Source: Marivivens aquimaris (GTDB lineage Bacteria; Pseudomonadota; Alphaproteobacteria; Rhodobacterales; Rhodobacteraceae). Taken from it: a stretch of DNA of 64,000 bases. Under the pieces are notes generated by a model. It was not told the DNA's origin and searched no databases. It was given only the letters and a program-made list of their open reading frames with translations. The DNA is taken from assembly GCF_015220045.1 (NCBI RefSeq), contig NZ_JADBGB010000006.1, positions 1 to 64,000 of the forward strand, written 5' to 3'. Positions 1-9,050 of the stretch are shown here, piece by piece (the first letter of the stretch is position 1; each line of letters begins with the position of its first letter). Position numbers and translations under genes: made by a program.

Positions 1-695
1 GTATGGCGCTTCTGGTGATCTGGATGGGCGCGATGCGGCTCGGGAATCCGATTCACCTGGCCACGGGTCCCATGCTCTGGGTCGCCTTCGGAGGCCTGGT
101 CACCGAAGTGATCTCGCTGGGGCTGATGTGGCAATCGAGCAAGGACGATCTGAATGCCCGTGGTGCGCTCTGGCACATCATCCAGACCTTTGTCGGCAGC
201 CTCCTGATCATCGTCACCGCTCTAGTGATCGAGTTCACCGGCTTTCTGGCGATTGACCCGATCCTCGGCATGGCGTTCGGGGTGGTTCTCCTCTGGGCCT
301 CCGTCGGCGTCATCAAGGAAGCGGTCCACATCCTCATGGAAGGCACGCCAGAGGGAACGGATCTCGAGGCTGTGACGACGGACCTGCGCGGCCAGGACGG
401 GGTTCTGGACGTTCACCATGTGCATGCCTGGACGCTGACCAGCGGCAAACACGCATTTTCTGCCCATATCCGCCATGGTGAGCCCGCAGAGGCCGCGGAC
501 CTGCTGAACCGGGCCTATCGGCGGCTGACGGAACAGCATGGGTTTCACATGGTCACGCTGCAGCTCGAAACAGAGTGTCTCGACGAGCGCCACGCGCGGG
601 ATCTTGATATAGTCCAGATAGCGGCTGCAAAGGCTGCTGTCGCGTTGCCCTTTAATCTGAGACGCGACGCGTTTGGCGACAATTTTTGCCCTTAA
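1..695 (+). CDS. CDF-family cation efflux protein, 3' part
   Basis: Cation diffusion facilitators export Zn2+, Cd2+ or Co2+ across the inner membrane in exchange for protons. The visible part starts around TM3 (ALLVIWMGAMRL), continues through TM4-TM6 (HIIQTFVGSLLIIVTALVIE, then DPILGMAFGVVLLWASVGVI) and ends with the cytoplasmic ferredoxin-like dimer domain (VLDVHHVHAWTLTSGKHAFS, with its conserved His and Trp). TM1-TM2 must lie before the window; the ATG at position 3 is probably internal. A TniABQ transposon end begins at 638, so about the last 18 residues are read from the transposon and the native C-terminus is replaced. The regulatory domain looks complete, so the protein may still work. 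Family assignment is firm; the metal is not. Confidence 0.85.
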   Translation, partial: MALLVIWMGAMRLGNPIHLATGPMLWVAFGGLVTEVISLGLMWQSSKDDLNARGALWHIIQTFVGSLLIIVTALVIEFTGFLAIDPILGMAFGVVLLWASVGVIKEAVHILMEGTPEGTDLEAVTTDLRGQDGVLDVHHVHAWTLTSGKHAFSAHIRHGEPAEAADLLNRAYRRLTEQHGFHMVTLQLETECLDERHARDLDIVQIAAAKAAVALPFNLRRDAFGDNFCP

Positions 696-704
696 TTGTG
701 AGAT
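638..704. repeat. Left-end transposase-binding repeats of the Tni element
   Basis: Two related copies lie here: TTGCCCTTTAATCTGAGAC at about 645-664, next to the terminal TGTCGCGT, and TTTTGCCCTTAATTGTGAGA at about 685-704. Their spacing of about 40 bp and likeness to the right-end copies fit TniA-binding sites. Confidence 0.75.
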
Positions 705-1519
705 ACGGCTGTCATGGGGCCCCTGTTTCTCGCGCACCTTTGCGCGATGTGATCAACCGCGGCAAGCAATCGAGGCTCCTTCTCGAAGGCGCGCAAGAGA
801 GCAACCCTTGCATAGTCGTCGATGCTTTTGCTGACGATGGCTGCCTTAGCCAAGGGATGAGATCGAGCGGCGGCGATTGCGGCGAGGCAGAACAGCCTAA
901 CTTCCGATCTGGGGTTCTGGACAGCGAACGACGGATCCCCGCGGAAGGTTTTGAGTGACATGGCAAAGGTGACTGCGCGCATTGCGCGCCGAAGTTGCTT
1001 GGGGCCGCGCGAGCGCGCGGCGCACTCAAGCATCTCTGCCCCGCGGCGCGCTCGGTATATCAGTTTTCCAGATATTTGTTCCTCACGGAGTTTGCCAAGG
1101 GTCTGCACAAGTCTCGTCCCGCAAACTTGGCAGTCAAATGCCCAGGCCCGCCTCCAATGCCTGAGCAAAAGACCCTCTCTGGAGCATCGCAGGCAATGCT
1201 GGAATGGCATCTGAGCCGTCAGTGAGGCTTCTCGTGGCGTCATTGCCGGAAAGGTCAAAGATCGAACAACATCTGGGTTAACCCGTGCGGCGTTGGCAAT
1301 CTTCGCCGCCGCAGCCGCGTCGACGTTGAAGTCCAAGGCGGTGCCATGCGCGGTATCGATTCTGAGATGAGCCAGTAGTTCCGCATCATCACAGTAGTTG
1401 GCCGCCGCCAGCCGAGACAACCAACCTGACAACAACTCGTCTGGCAGCGGCGCGACAGTCTTGGGCAGCGGGTGCGGCTTCACACCCGGGACTTCTGGAG
1501 CCGCCGATGGGGTTCGCAT
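692..1519 (-). CDS. tniQ: TniQ transposition accessory protein
   Basis: TniQ/TnsD-like proteins help pick the target and couple it to the TniB ATPase. The N-terminus has the family signature PLPDELLSGWLSRLAA, followed by a zinc-binding pair of Cys motifs (HCLRCS and, about 25 residues on, CQVCG). At about 275 residues it is shorter than Tn402 TniQ (about 400 residues), so it may be a naturally short form or have lost its C-terminus. ATG 1519 puts the signature about 25 residues in, as usual; an upstream ATG at 1558 is possible. The 3' end runs almost to the inner left-end repeat. It is the only tni gene here without an obvious break. Confidence 0.75.
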   Translation of the reverse strand: MRTPSAAPEVPGVKPHPLPKTVAPLPDELLSGWLSRLAAANYCDDAELLAHLRIDTAHGTALDFNVDAAAAAKIANAARVNPDVVRSLTFPAMTPREASLTAQMPFQHCLRCSREGLLLRHWRRAWAFDCQVCGTRLVQTLGKLREEQISGKLIYRARRGAEMLECAARSRGPKQLRRAMRAVTFAMSLKTFRGDPSFAVQNPRSEVRLFCLAAIAAARSHPLAKAAIVSKSIDDYARVALLRAFEKEPRLLAAVDHIAQRCARNRGPMTAVSHN

Positions 1520-2369
1520 GGCGCGACCAAACCGGCGTCCATTTTGCGATTGCGTCATCGGTGATGCATTCCTCGCCTGTGATAATGGCGTCGATGGAAA
1601 GATCCTTGACCAGAGCGAAGATGCGCGAGGTCACCCCACCGGTCAGTGCCAAGACCTGCTTGAGAGATTTGACCTTCAGGTTGGACTTCTTTTCCAGTGG
1701 CATGGCAGCAATAAGGGTCTGGATCATGTCCGAGAACTCGGCATCGTCGCGCCAGTTTGGCAGATGATGTTCGTCCAGCCGTCGGGCAAGCTGGATATCA
1801 CCGCGAATAGCATCGACGGCCTCGCTGACCCCAAGGCAGACCAGTGACACCTCGAGTTCATTGCTGAGATACCGCAGGACATTGAGAAATCGGCGCTGTT
1901 CGCGGTGGGTCCCGGCCAAGAGATTGTGGACCTCGTCGATCATGATCATCCGCAGGCCAAGGTCGCGTAAGAGCGCGATGACACGGACTTCGAGGGAAGC
2001 CACATTTTGAGCGCGGGCGCTAAGAGCCGTCGCCGGGGCGCCGACGGCGGCCAGGATGTGCAGGTAAAACCGCCGTTCATCAGGTGCGGGCGGCGCTTGC
2101 AACAGCAGAAGCGGTGTGCGGGTGATGCCCGACGCCGGATCGTATTCTGGTGCGTACTTGCGCGACAGGTTTCGGGCAATCATCGTCTTTCCGATCCCGG
2201 AGGCGCCATGCACAAGAAGCCCAGGCATACGGGTTTGTCGTGGCGCTTCGACCATGCCCTGCAAGCGGTCCAACACCTGTTCCGCCCGAGGAAAGCCGAT
2301 CCAGATATCCGATTGAATGAGGGCGATCCGGCCGTCTTCTTTCAGTTGTCCCTGCCCTCAATTCACCAT
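1389..2369 (-). pseudogene. tniB: tniB, transposition ATPase, stop at codon 4
   Basis: TniB is the AAA+ ATPase that delivers TniA to target DNA. Walker A (HGASGIGKT) and Walker B (MIMIDEVH) are intact. The frame is open upstream through the expected N-terminus (SDIWIGFPRAEQVLDRL), but between the first standard start and that region there is a TGA at 2358-2360. The natural start appears to be the ATG at 2369-2367, which overlaps the tniA stop (ATGGTGA), so the stop falls at codon 4. The first start after it is a GTG at 2276, beyond conserved sequence. The C-terminus runs about 35 residues past the normal end and overlaps tniQ, suggesting another indel near 1500. Confidence 0.7.
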
Positions 2370-4011
2370 CTCTCCACCTTGAACAATGGGCGCGATGTAT
2401 CACCCGTATCGATCGGGCGCAGCCCTTCGGTTGTCGAGACGGCCGAGTTCGTGCCCTTCAATGTCCCTTTTCTTTCACGGGTTCTGCGTTCGGCCTTCGT
2501 CAGGCCCCGGCTTTCAGCTTCGATCTGGCGTTGCTGTCGGATCAGCTCAGCCAGCACCAGCTCATTAGACCCGGACTTGCCAAGGGCACGGGCCTTCCTC
2601 ATCGCTTCGCGATATTCCCAGAGCGAGACGGGCGGAATTTCCAGGTTTCTGTACGCGCCTCAACATACCGGCCATCGTCCAGTTCGACCCAGATCATTGA
2701 GATATCGCGAGGATCGTAGCGAACGACCACCTTTTCCATCCCCGCGCCCAATGTGGCCTGCAAGGGCATCGGACCAGTACCTTATCTGGAACAGATGGAT
2801 GCCGTCACGCCTGATCTTGCGCAGTTCACTCGGCAGGAAGCTCACCTGAAAGGCTTCCATCTCGAAGGGGATGTCGCCTGTCATTTGCTCTGAGAGCGCC
2901 TCCCATTTGGCAACGGGCGTGCAGCCAAGACTTGAATGAATGCTGTTGTTGTAAACGGCAGATTTCCAGAGCAAACCAGCGATCGAATTCGCTCAACGTC
3001 ATCGTGGCCTTGCTTTCGGCGTCATAGTCGCCCTTTGCCGCGATCGAGGATTGCGTTGTTCCCGGCAACAGGTGAACGGCCCCATCATGGTGCCGATCAA
3101 CCGTTCGATGTGACCACCGAAGTGAGGACTTGCTGGCGGTCGATAGACCAGATCGATCCCCAATCCGCACAGGCCGACCGAAAGGCGCGCGACCGGAAAT
3201 CGCGACCGTTATCGACGTGGATGCTGTGCGGTTTGCCCTGTGCCGGCCAAGGAACATCGCACGCCAATTCCGCAAGAAGTTCCTCCTTGAGGGTCACCGC
3301 CTGTGTCAGGCAAAGCGCCACTGACAGACGCGAAGGTGCCTCGAGAGAGGTGTAATATCCGGTCACCATCCGCGTTGCGACGTCGATCGCCAGCGTGACC
3401 CAAGGCCGCCCAATTGGTTTGCGTTCAAAGCCGTCGACAAGAATGATGTCCGCCGGTGTATGATCAATTTGGACGATCTCCAGTGGCATACTGGCCTTGT
3501 TCTCACCTGTGACCGGCGCAAATTTCTGGCGGGCCGCCTTTGCGCCCTCTCGTGCCTTCGCAACTTCGCGGGCATCCATCGCATCCAGACGACGCTGAAC
3601 CGTTCGCCGTGTCGGCGGTTGCAAGCCCTCCTGCCAGCAAGCGCTGCGGATTTCTGTCACGACGCGCGACAAGCTCGAACGCTCCCGGCGCAAGAAATAG
3701 CGGCGAAGGTGCTCCTCGATTACCGCTTCGACTTTGCTGGATATTAACATCGTCCCGGTCGGGCGGCCCCGTTTCCGCGGAGCCAGAGCGCTGGTGCGCC
3801 CACCCTCTTCCGCCAACCGTTTTATCCAACGCCAGACCGTCGCCCTGCTGACACCAAGCTCCCAAACGGCGTCATTGATGCCACGTTCCAGGCTGCCAGT
3901 CCCATTGAGATATGCCTGAACAAGAGGGCGCAGCACCGCGGCCCTGCGCGCCTCTTCAGCACCAACGGCAACGGAGTCTTCGCCATCATCATTCATCGAT
4001 ATTTGCCGCAA
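2363..4011 (-). pseudogene. tniA: tniA, Mu/Tn552-type DDE transposase, frameshifted
   Basis: The N-terminal piece (to about 3,160) has a helix-turn-helix (ELGVSRATVWRWIKRLAEE), the first catalytic Asp in QIDHT and the second in HVDNGRD. The reading frame then breaks. PPASPHFGGHIERLIGTMMG, holding the catalytic Glu, is in a second frame; GAVHLLPGTT lies in a third after a missing G near 3,085; another break lies near 2,965, one near 2,755 and one near 2,665 before the C-terminus that ends RPLFKVERW. About five indels make this a pseudogene. Nearby genes keep long open frames, so genuine decay is likelier than a local sequencing fault. Confidence 0.8.
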
Positions 4012-4028
4012 ATGTCTGTGAACCCTGT

Positions 4029-4142
4029 CTCAGGTTTAAGGGCAAAAATATCAGAATTAAAGGCAAAATCTCATATTTAAGGGCAAAACTCAGCCGTTGA
4101 TTTCGTTGGATTTCCCATCTCACAATTAAGGGCTACGCGACA
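4029..4142. repeat. Right-end transposase-binding repeats of the Tni element
   Basis: Read on the minus strand there are four tandem-like copies: GCCCTTAATTGTGAGAT (4131-4115), TTTTGCCCTTAAATATGAGA (about 4088-4069), TTTTGCCTTTAATTCTGATA (about 4067-4048) and TTTTGCCCTTAAACCTGAGA (about 4047-4028). They are inverted relative to the left-end copies. Confidence 0.75.
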
Positions 4143-4144
4143 CC
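4123..4144. repeat. 22-bp direct repeat, copy 1 (outer tip of Tni right end)
   Basis: The 22 bp beginning CAATTAAGGGCTACGCGACA recur exactly at 4542-4563 in the same orientation. The two copies bracket the ISL3 transposase fragment. Confidence 0.85.
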
Positions 4145-4503
4145 AGGTGACCGACAATGTCATCAGCACGCGAAGTTCGACGTGCAAATGGGCGCGCAAT
4201 TGACGAGGTGTAGTCTGAAAACGTCCGTCGCGGGCACGTGGAAGCGGGACATCGCCATCTGCAGACCCAGAGTGCGACTGTTACCTTGTCGCCATGTGCG
4301 GGTAAATCCTGCAGTCGCCTTTGCCGCCACCCGTGACGACGCCGAGAATGCAAACCACAATCTGGGCAGATGCCTCTCGGTGCCAAAACGCCCGATACAA
4401 GCCACTCGCCGGAATCACGCCGCTTAACGCCTTGAACCCAAACGTCGCTCCCGGGCGACCAGTGCTTTTTTGAAATCACGACTATCCCTCCTGAAAGCTC
4501 CAA
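4126..4503 (-). pseudogene. ISL3-family transposase N-terminal fragment
   Basis: A 125-residue frame carries the N-terminal zinc ribbon of ISL3 transposases: CPDC then a CPASTCPRRTF motif, with RRRHGWRQRRLQDLPAHG between. Complete ISL3 transposases have roughly 400-430 residues with a DDE domain; all of that is missing. The frame ends inside the 22-bp repeat at the transposon border, so the truncation is at that junction. The true start is probably a GTG near 4,479 rather than the TTG at 4503. No function is expected. Confidence 0.7.
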
Positions 4504-4541
4504 GCTCAGGATAGTTGCACCACACAGATTGAGGCAGAACC

Positions 4542-4563
4542 CAATTAAGGGCTACGCGACACC
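4542..4563. repeat. 22-bp direct repeat, copy 2
   Basis: Identical to 4123-4144. It lies about 40 bp upstream of the ISL3 fragment's start, where an IS terminal repeat would sit, yet its sequence belongs to the Tni end family. Confidence 0.85.
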
Positions 4564-4913
4564 TGTTAAGGGGGCTCAGTCTACACACAAGCATTCAGCA
4601 GGGTTGCGAGCTAGCTGGGCGTGTCGTGCAGCAATCCGGTGCCTTAGTGCCTGTTGCTGAAACGATCGTTACCAATGCGTAGATCGCGTGACCTGCTACC
4701 CTGAACTTCCCTCGTTTTGATGTAGAGGTCCGTATCTACGTGCGCTGCTCCCCAAGTTTGGACCTTCGGAAGCTGGATATTTCCAGCTCCGGCGCTGCGA
4801 GAACCGAAGTAATTACTATACAACATTGCCAATCTTCCGGACACGCCTCGCAACTCATCCAGCCTGTGTCCCTTTCTCGTGACACAGAGCCCAGACCGCT
4901 TGGTCAGCCTCGG
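4564..4913. other. Intergenic stretch downstream of the RND operon
   Basis: I see no convincing gene, hairpin or promoter here. It separates the transposon scar from the 3' end of the efflux permease gene. Confidence 0.6.
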
Positions 4914-7900
4914 TTATGCGGCGCTCATGACCGTAGTGGCCCGCTCGGCGCCGCGCTTGAAAAAGACGTAGTACAGCACGGGTGCTGCGATCAGCGTAAG
5001 GATCGAGGCAAAGGCAAGCCCGCCCATGATCGTCGCCGCCATCGACTGAAAAAACGCATCCGACAACAGTGGCAACATCCCAAGAATTGTCGTCGCCGCG
5101 GCCAGAAACACCGGCCGCAGACGCGAGGTGGAGGCACTGACAATGGCCTCGTCCAGAGACAGAGCCGGATCGGCTGCTCGGATCAGATCGATCTCCTCAA
5201 CCAGCACGATGCCGTTCTTGATCAGCATCCCCGACAGCGACAATAGCCCCAGAAGCGCGGTAAATGTAAACGGCAAACCTGACGCCAGTAGAGCCAGGCT
5301 CACGCCGTTGACCGCCATTGGCACCAGAAGCCAGATGATGATTGGCTGGCGCAGCGCGTTGAACAAAAGCACCGAAATCAACACCATGATAATGACGCTG
5401 AATGGCAATTGCGCGCCAAGGGCGGCTTGGGCCTCGGACGCGCTTTCAAGCTCTCCGCCCCACTCCATGGTATAGCCCTCGGGGATGTCCATCTCTTCAA
5501 TGGTTTTTTGGACCTCGGCTTGCACCTCTGCCGCTGTCAGGCCGCGCGGAATATCAGCCCCGACGGTGATCACCTCTTCGCGATTTCGACGTTGTAGCAG
5601 CGTGTCTTGCGGCACGAAGCGGAAGCCTTCGATTACTTGTTCCATAGGCACCAGGGTGCCACCGCTCTCTGAATAAATCATGTGATCGGTCAGCGCGATC
5701 GCCGCATCTTGCGGTGCCCGGATCACGATAGGGATTTGCCGATCTCCTTCGCGGAAGGTCCCGGCGCTATTTCCTTCGGTGGCGAATTGTAGCGTCTCTG
5801 TGATGTCAGTCCGGGACACGCCCGCGTTCTGTGCGCGCTCCGCAGCGTAAACAGGGCGCAGCACCAATTCACGTTCGCGCCAGTCCTGCCGCGGGCTGAT
5901 GATGTTGTCCGAAGCGGCCTGCATCCGGGCAATCGCCCGATCTGCCAAGGCGCGCAATACATCAGGGTCACGGCCAGAAAACCGCACCTCGATTGGCGCA
6001 CCTCCGCCGGGGCCAAAGGCCAACCGTTTTACCCGGAATTCACCCTGCGGAAGACTTGCATTTGCAAAGGCTTCCAACGCGTCCATCTCTTGCTCGATCA
6101 CTTCGAGCGAGTCCACGCGCACGATCAGGTGACCGTAGCTGGGGTTCGGATCCTCAGCCTGGTAGGTCAGCATGAACCGCGCCGCCCCTTGCCCGACAAA
6201 GGCTGTCACGGCAGAAACCGCGTCGCGGTCGCGCAACCAGTCTTCGAGAACCGCGAGATCATCAGAGGTCTGGTGGATTGATGCGCCCTGCGGCAGTTTG
6301 TAATGCACGAAATAGAGCGGCGTATTGCTGTCGGGAAAGAACTGCTGCTTGATTTGGCCGAACATCGCGTAACAAACAACGGTGCCGCCGATCAGCGCAA
6401 GAATGACCAGCCAACGCAGTTTCAAAGAGGCGCGCAGCACGGCGGCATAGCCCCGGAAGAGCGCGCCATCATACCCATCTGCCGTCCCTTCTTCGCCTTT
6501 CTTGAAAAAGTAATGCCCCAAAAGAGGGGTCGCGGTCAGGGCCAACACCCAGGACAACAGCAACGAAATCGCGATCACCGCAAAGAGCGAGAACAAGAAT
6601 TCCCCCGTGGCATCTGGAGACAGGCCAATTCCGGCAAAGGCCATGATGCCGATCACGGTCGCACCCAGCAGCGGGATTTGCGTCTTGCTTGCGGCCTCTG
6701 TGGCGGCGTCGCGCGAGGATTTGCCATGCCGCATTGAAATCTGCATGCCCTCCGCCACCACGATGGCGTTGTCGACGAGCATCCCCATTGCGATGATCAA
6801 AGCACCCAGCGAGATACGCTCCATCTCAATCGCACCAAGCGCCATGAAAAACAGCGTCCCCACCACGGTCAGCAGCAGCGTGGATCCCACAACGATGGCC
6901 GCGCGCCACCCCATGAAAACCGCCAGAACCGCGACCACAATACCAACCGACATGGCAAGGTTGACGAGAAAGGCGTTCGAGGCCTCTTCGACCACAACAT
7001 GTTGGCGATAGATCGACTGGATCGAGATGCCGAGCGGCAACTCCGCGCGCAACTTGTCCAGCTGGGCATCGACCCGCTTCCCGACTTCGACGATATTCTC
7101 TGTTGCAAGGCCCGCAACGCCAAGTGTGAAGGCCTCCTGCCCGTTATGACGGGTAATCAGACTGGGGTTGGCTTCGCGCCCACGAAAGATATCGGTAAAA
7201 TCAAAAAGGTTGAGGACCTGTCCACCCGCGCCGACAGAAAGGGCTGCGATTTCGGATACGCTATCGGATCCTTCGGGCCGTTGGAGCAGAGTTCGCCCAT
7301 CCGGTCCCCACAACATGCCACCGTCAACAATCTCGTTGGCGCTGTTCACGGCGCCGGCAACAGCGGCGGGCGGAATACCCAGCGTCGCAGTAAGCGCAAG
7401 GTGCGGCTCGATGTAGATCACTTCGTTAGGCACGCCTGAGAGCACAACATCTGACACGCCATCCACCAGCAGCAACTCCCGCCTGAGGAAGGAAGATAGA
7501 TCATTCACCTCTGCATCGGAGAAGCCCGGCGCTGTGACTGCATAGTAGAGCCCGTACACATCTCCAAAGCTATCGTTCACAAAGGGCGGCGTCGCCCCGC
7601 TGGGCAACGCCGCCTCGGCCACGCGATTGCGCAGCTTGGTCCAGATTTCGGGTAACTCGGAGCCGTCATAGGTATCCTGCATGTTCACAGTGATCCAAGA
7701 CAGGCCAGGCTGGTTCATGGACTCAATGTCCTTGACCTCGCCCATCTTCTGAATCGCGGATTCCAGCGGTTCAGTTACCTCACGCGACACTTCTTCGGCA
7801 GAAGCGCCGGGATACTGGGTGACAACCACAGCGGTCTTGATAGTAAAGGCAGGGTCTTCCAGTCGGCCGAGGTTCGCAAAGCCCCAGATACCACCCAGCA

Positions 7901-7964
7901 GGCAGATCAACATGATGATCCAAGTGTAGATCGGGCGGTCGATGGATCCGCGCGCAACATCCAT
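4914..7964 (-). CDS. RND multidrug efflux permease
   Basis: An inner-membrane proton-driven pump of the AcrB/MexF superfamily that exports drugs or hydrophobic compounds through a tripartite complex. It has 1,016 residues, the usual length. TM1 is near the N-terminus (PIYTWIIMLICLLGGIWGF), the first periplasmic pore domain follows (TQYPGASAEEVSREVTEPLE), and the TM4 proton-relay segment is visible (GMLVDNAIVVAEG). A second TM bundle near residues 860-1000 includes GMLIKNGIVLVEE. I chose ATG 7964 (MDVARGSIDRPIY) because it lies 4 bp after the membrane-fusion gene's stop and has GGAGAC upstream; an upstream ATG at 8039 would add 25 atypical residues. No TolC-type outer-membrane gene is adjacent, so a partner must be elsewhere. 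Substrate unknown. Confidence 0.9.
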   Translation of the reverse strand: MDVARGSIDRPIYTWIIMLICLLGGIWGFANLGRLEDPAFTIKTAVVVTQYPGASAEEVSREVTEPLESAIQKMGEVKDIESMNQPGLSWITVNMQDTYDGSELPEIWTKLRNRVAEAALPSGATPPFVNDSFGDVYGLYYAVTAPGFSDAEVNDLSSFLRRELLLVDGVSDVVLSGVPNEVIYIEPHLALTATLGIPPAAVAGAVNSANEIVDGGMLWGPDGRTLLQRPEGSDSVSEIAALSVGAGGQVLNLFDFTDIFRGREANPSLITRHNGQEAFTLGVAGLATENIVEVGKRVDAQLDKLRAELPLGISIQSIYRQHVVVEEASNAFLVNLAMSVGIVVAVLAVFMGWRAAIVVGSTLLLTVVGTLFFMALGAIEMERISLGALIIAMGMLVDNAIVVAEGMQISMRHGKSSRDAATEAASKTQIPLLGATVIGIMAFAGIGLSPDATGEFLFSLFAVIAISLLLSWVLALTATPLLGHYFFKKGEEGTADGYDGALFRGYAAVLRASLKLRWLVILALIGGTVVCYAMFGQIKQQFFPDSNTPLYFVHYKLPQGASIHQTSDDLAVLEDWLRDRDAVSAVTAFVGQGAARFMLTYQAEDPNPSYGHLIVRVDSLEVIEQEMDALEAFANASLPQGEFRVKRLAFGPGGGAPIEVRFSGRDPDVLRALADRAIARMQAASDNIISPRQDWRERELVLRPVYAAERAQNAGVSRTDITETLQFATEGNSAGTFREGDRQIPIVIRAPQDAAIALTDHMIYSESGGTLVPMEQVIEGFRFVPQDTLLQRRNREEVITVGADIPRGLTAAEVQAEVQKTIEEMDIPEGYTMEWGGELESASEAQAALGAQLPFSVIIMVLISVLLFNALRQPIIIWLLVPMAVNGVSLALLASGLPFTFTALLGLLSLSGMLIKNGIVLVEEIDLIRAADPALSLDEAIVSASTSRLRPVFLAAATTILGMLPLLSDAFFQSMAATIMGGLAFASILTLIAAPVLYYVFFKRGAERATTVMSAA

Positions 7965-7968
7965 GGTG

Positions 7969-9048
7969 TTAGTCTCCGAAGCCAATAAAGCGGCGCACGG
8001 CAGTGCCATCGGCCAGCGCGCTCGCGCCGCTGACGACAATCTCTTGACCGTCGCTCAGACCCTCAACGACTTGAGCAGTGCCGCGATTGGTCGGCTCTAT
8101 TGTGATTGGGGTTCTGGTCACAGTGCCCCTGCTGGCTCCGGTCGGGCCAAAGACCATGACATAGGTCTCATTGTCATTCCCAATCACGACGGCTGAGGTT
8201 GGCACCTCAAGACTTTGACCGCCGGTTTGCAAGACCGCTGTGACTTCGACGGAGGACCCCGGAAGAACGATCAGATCTTCGGGCAAGGGCATGCCAAGCG
8301 TGATGGAGTAGGTCTGCCCGATCTCCGCCGTCTCGGCATTGTATTCACGCACCTCAAGCGGGAAGCTGCGATCGCTTGCCGGAAATTGGGCCGTGAACAC
8401 CACGTTGGGATCTTGGCCCGCGCGCTGAAATAGCGTTTCGGGTACGTCGATCTCGATCCGCAGTTCGGACAGATCGTGCAGCCGCACAATCGGCGTGCCA
8501 GCGGTTACCGTTGAGAAATTCGGCACCAGACGCGAGGCGACAATACCGTCAAAGGGCGCAACCAGCGTGGCATGTTCCAGGTTCCGCTGTGCGTCACGCA
8601 GAGCAACATCGGCGATTGTCATAGTTGTCCGCGCATCCTCAAGGTTGGTTTCCGCGACCGAAGACCCGGCCAGCTTTTCAAACCGTTCCACAGTGCGCCG
8701 TGCCTGATCTTCGTTCGCTTGCGCTTGTTCCAGCGCCAGCTCAAAAGGCTCCAGATCCATCCGAGCCAACGCGCTGCCCTTGGAGACCGCCGCCCCCTCG
8801 TCCAGCGACAATTCGACGATCTGTCCACTGACTTGAAACGCCAGATCAACGGTAGCCCGTGCAACAACCTTGCCAAAGAAAACGCGCTCTAATTGGGACG
8901 CGCCCGCGGTGACTGGCGCAAGCTTCACGAAAGGAGCGTCGTCCGCGTGGGCCGCCGTGACGATCACTCCCAACGCAATGCCCAGCATACCGCCAAAACG
9001 GCAAGTGAATCGCATCGCCCGATGGGCAATCTCATAAGCTTTGACCAT
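7969..9048 (-). CDS. RND efflux periplasmic adaptor (membrane fusion protein)
   Basis: The HlyD/AcrA-type adaptor that joins the permease to an outer-membrane channel. From ATG 9048 it has 359 residues: an N-terminal signal or anchor (GGMLGIALGVIVTAAHADD), a barrel-sandwich lipoyl half (GQIVELSLDEGAAVSKGSAL), a coiled-coil hairpin (ALEQAQANEDQARRTVERFE), the second lipoyl half (LVAPFDGIVASRLV) and a beta-barrel C-terminus. ATG 9048 is 2 bp after the tetR stop; a longer frame from 9108 would overlap tetR. The tight spacing tetR-adaptor-permease shows a single operon. Assignment is secure; substrate is not known. Confidence 0.9.
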   Translation of the reverse strand: MVKAYEIAHRAMRFTCRFGGMLGIALGVIVTAAHADDAPFVKLAPVTAGASQLERVFFGKVVARATVDLAFQVSGQIVELSLDEGAAVSKGSALARMDLEPFELALEQAQANEDQARRTVERFEKLAGSSVAETNLEDARTTMTIADVALRDAQRNLEHATLVAPFDGIVASRLVPNFSTVTAGTPIVRLHDLSELRIEIDVPETLFQRAGQDPNVVFTAQFPASDRSFPLEVREYNAETAEIGQTYSITLGMPLPEDLIVLPGSSVEVTAVLQTGGQSLEVPTSAVVIGNDNETYVMVFGPTGASRGTVTRTPITIEPTNRGTAQVVEGLSDGQEIVVSGASALADGTAVRRFIGFGD

Positions 9049-9050
9049 GC

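Larger units (their letters stand above)
638..4142. mobile_element. Decayed TniABQ (Tn5053/Tn402-like) transposon
   Basis: The element holds tniA, tniB and tniQ in the usual order on the minus strand, between ends that begin TGTCGCGT. The left outer end (from 638) reads TGTCGCGTTGCCCTTTAATC and the right outer end, read inward from 4142, reads TGTCGCGTAGCCCTTAATTG. Both ends carry further internal copies of a roughly 20-bp repeat. tniA has about five frame breaks and tniB an early stop, so it cannot move by itself. No cargo genes are present. The flanking 5-mers (gctgc on the left, ccagg on the right) do not match, so no target-site duplication is visible; the right side may have been rearranged with the neighbouring ISL3 remnant. 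Confidence 0.8.

Noticed and set aside
2007..2849. 280-aa plus-strand frame in the transposon
   Set aside because: Antisense to tniB and tniA; Arg/Ser-rich shadow.
633..4147. Target-site duplication of the Tni element
   Set aside because: Flanking 5-mers gctgc and ccagg differ; using the second end at 4561 gives cctgt, also no match.
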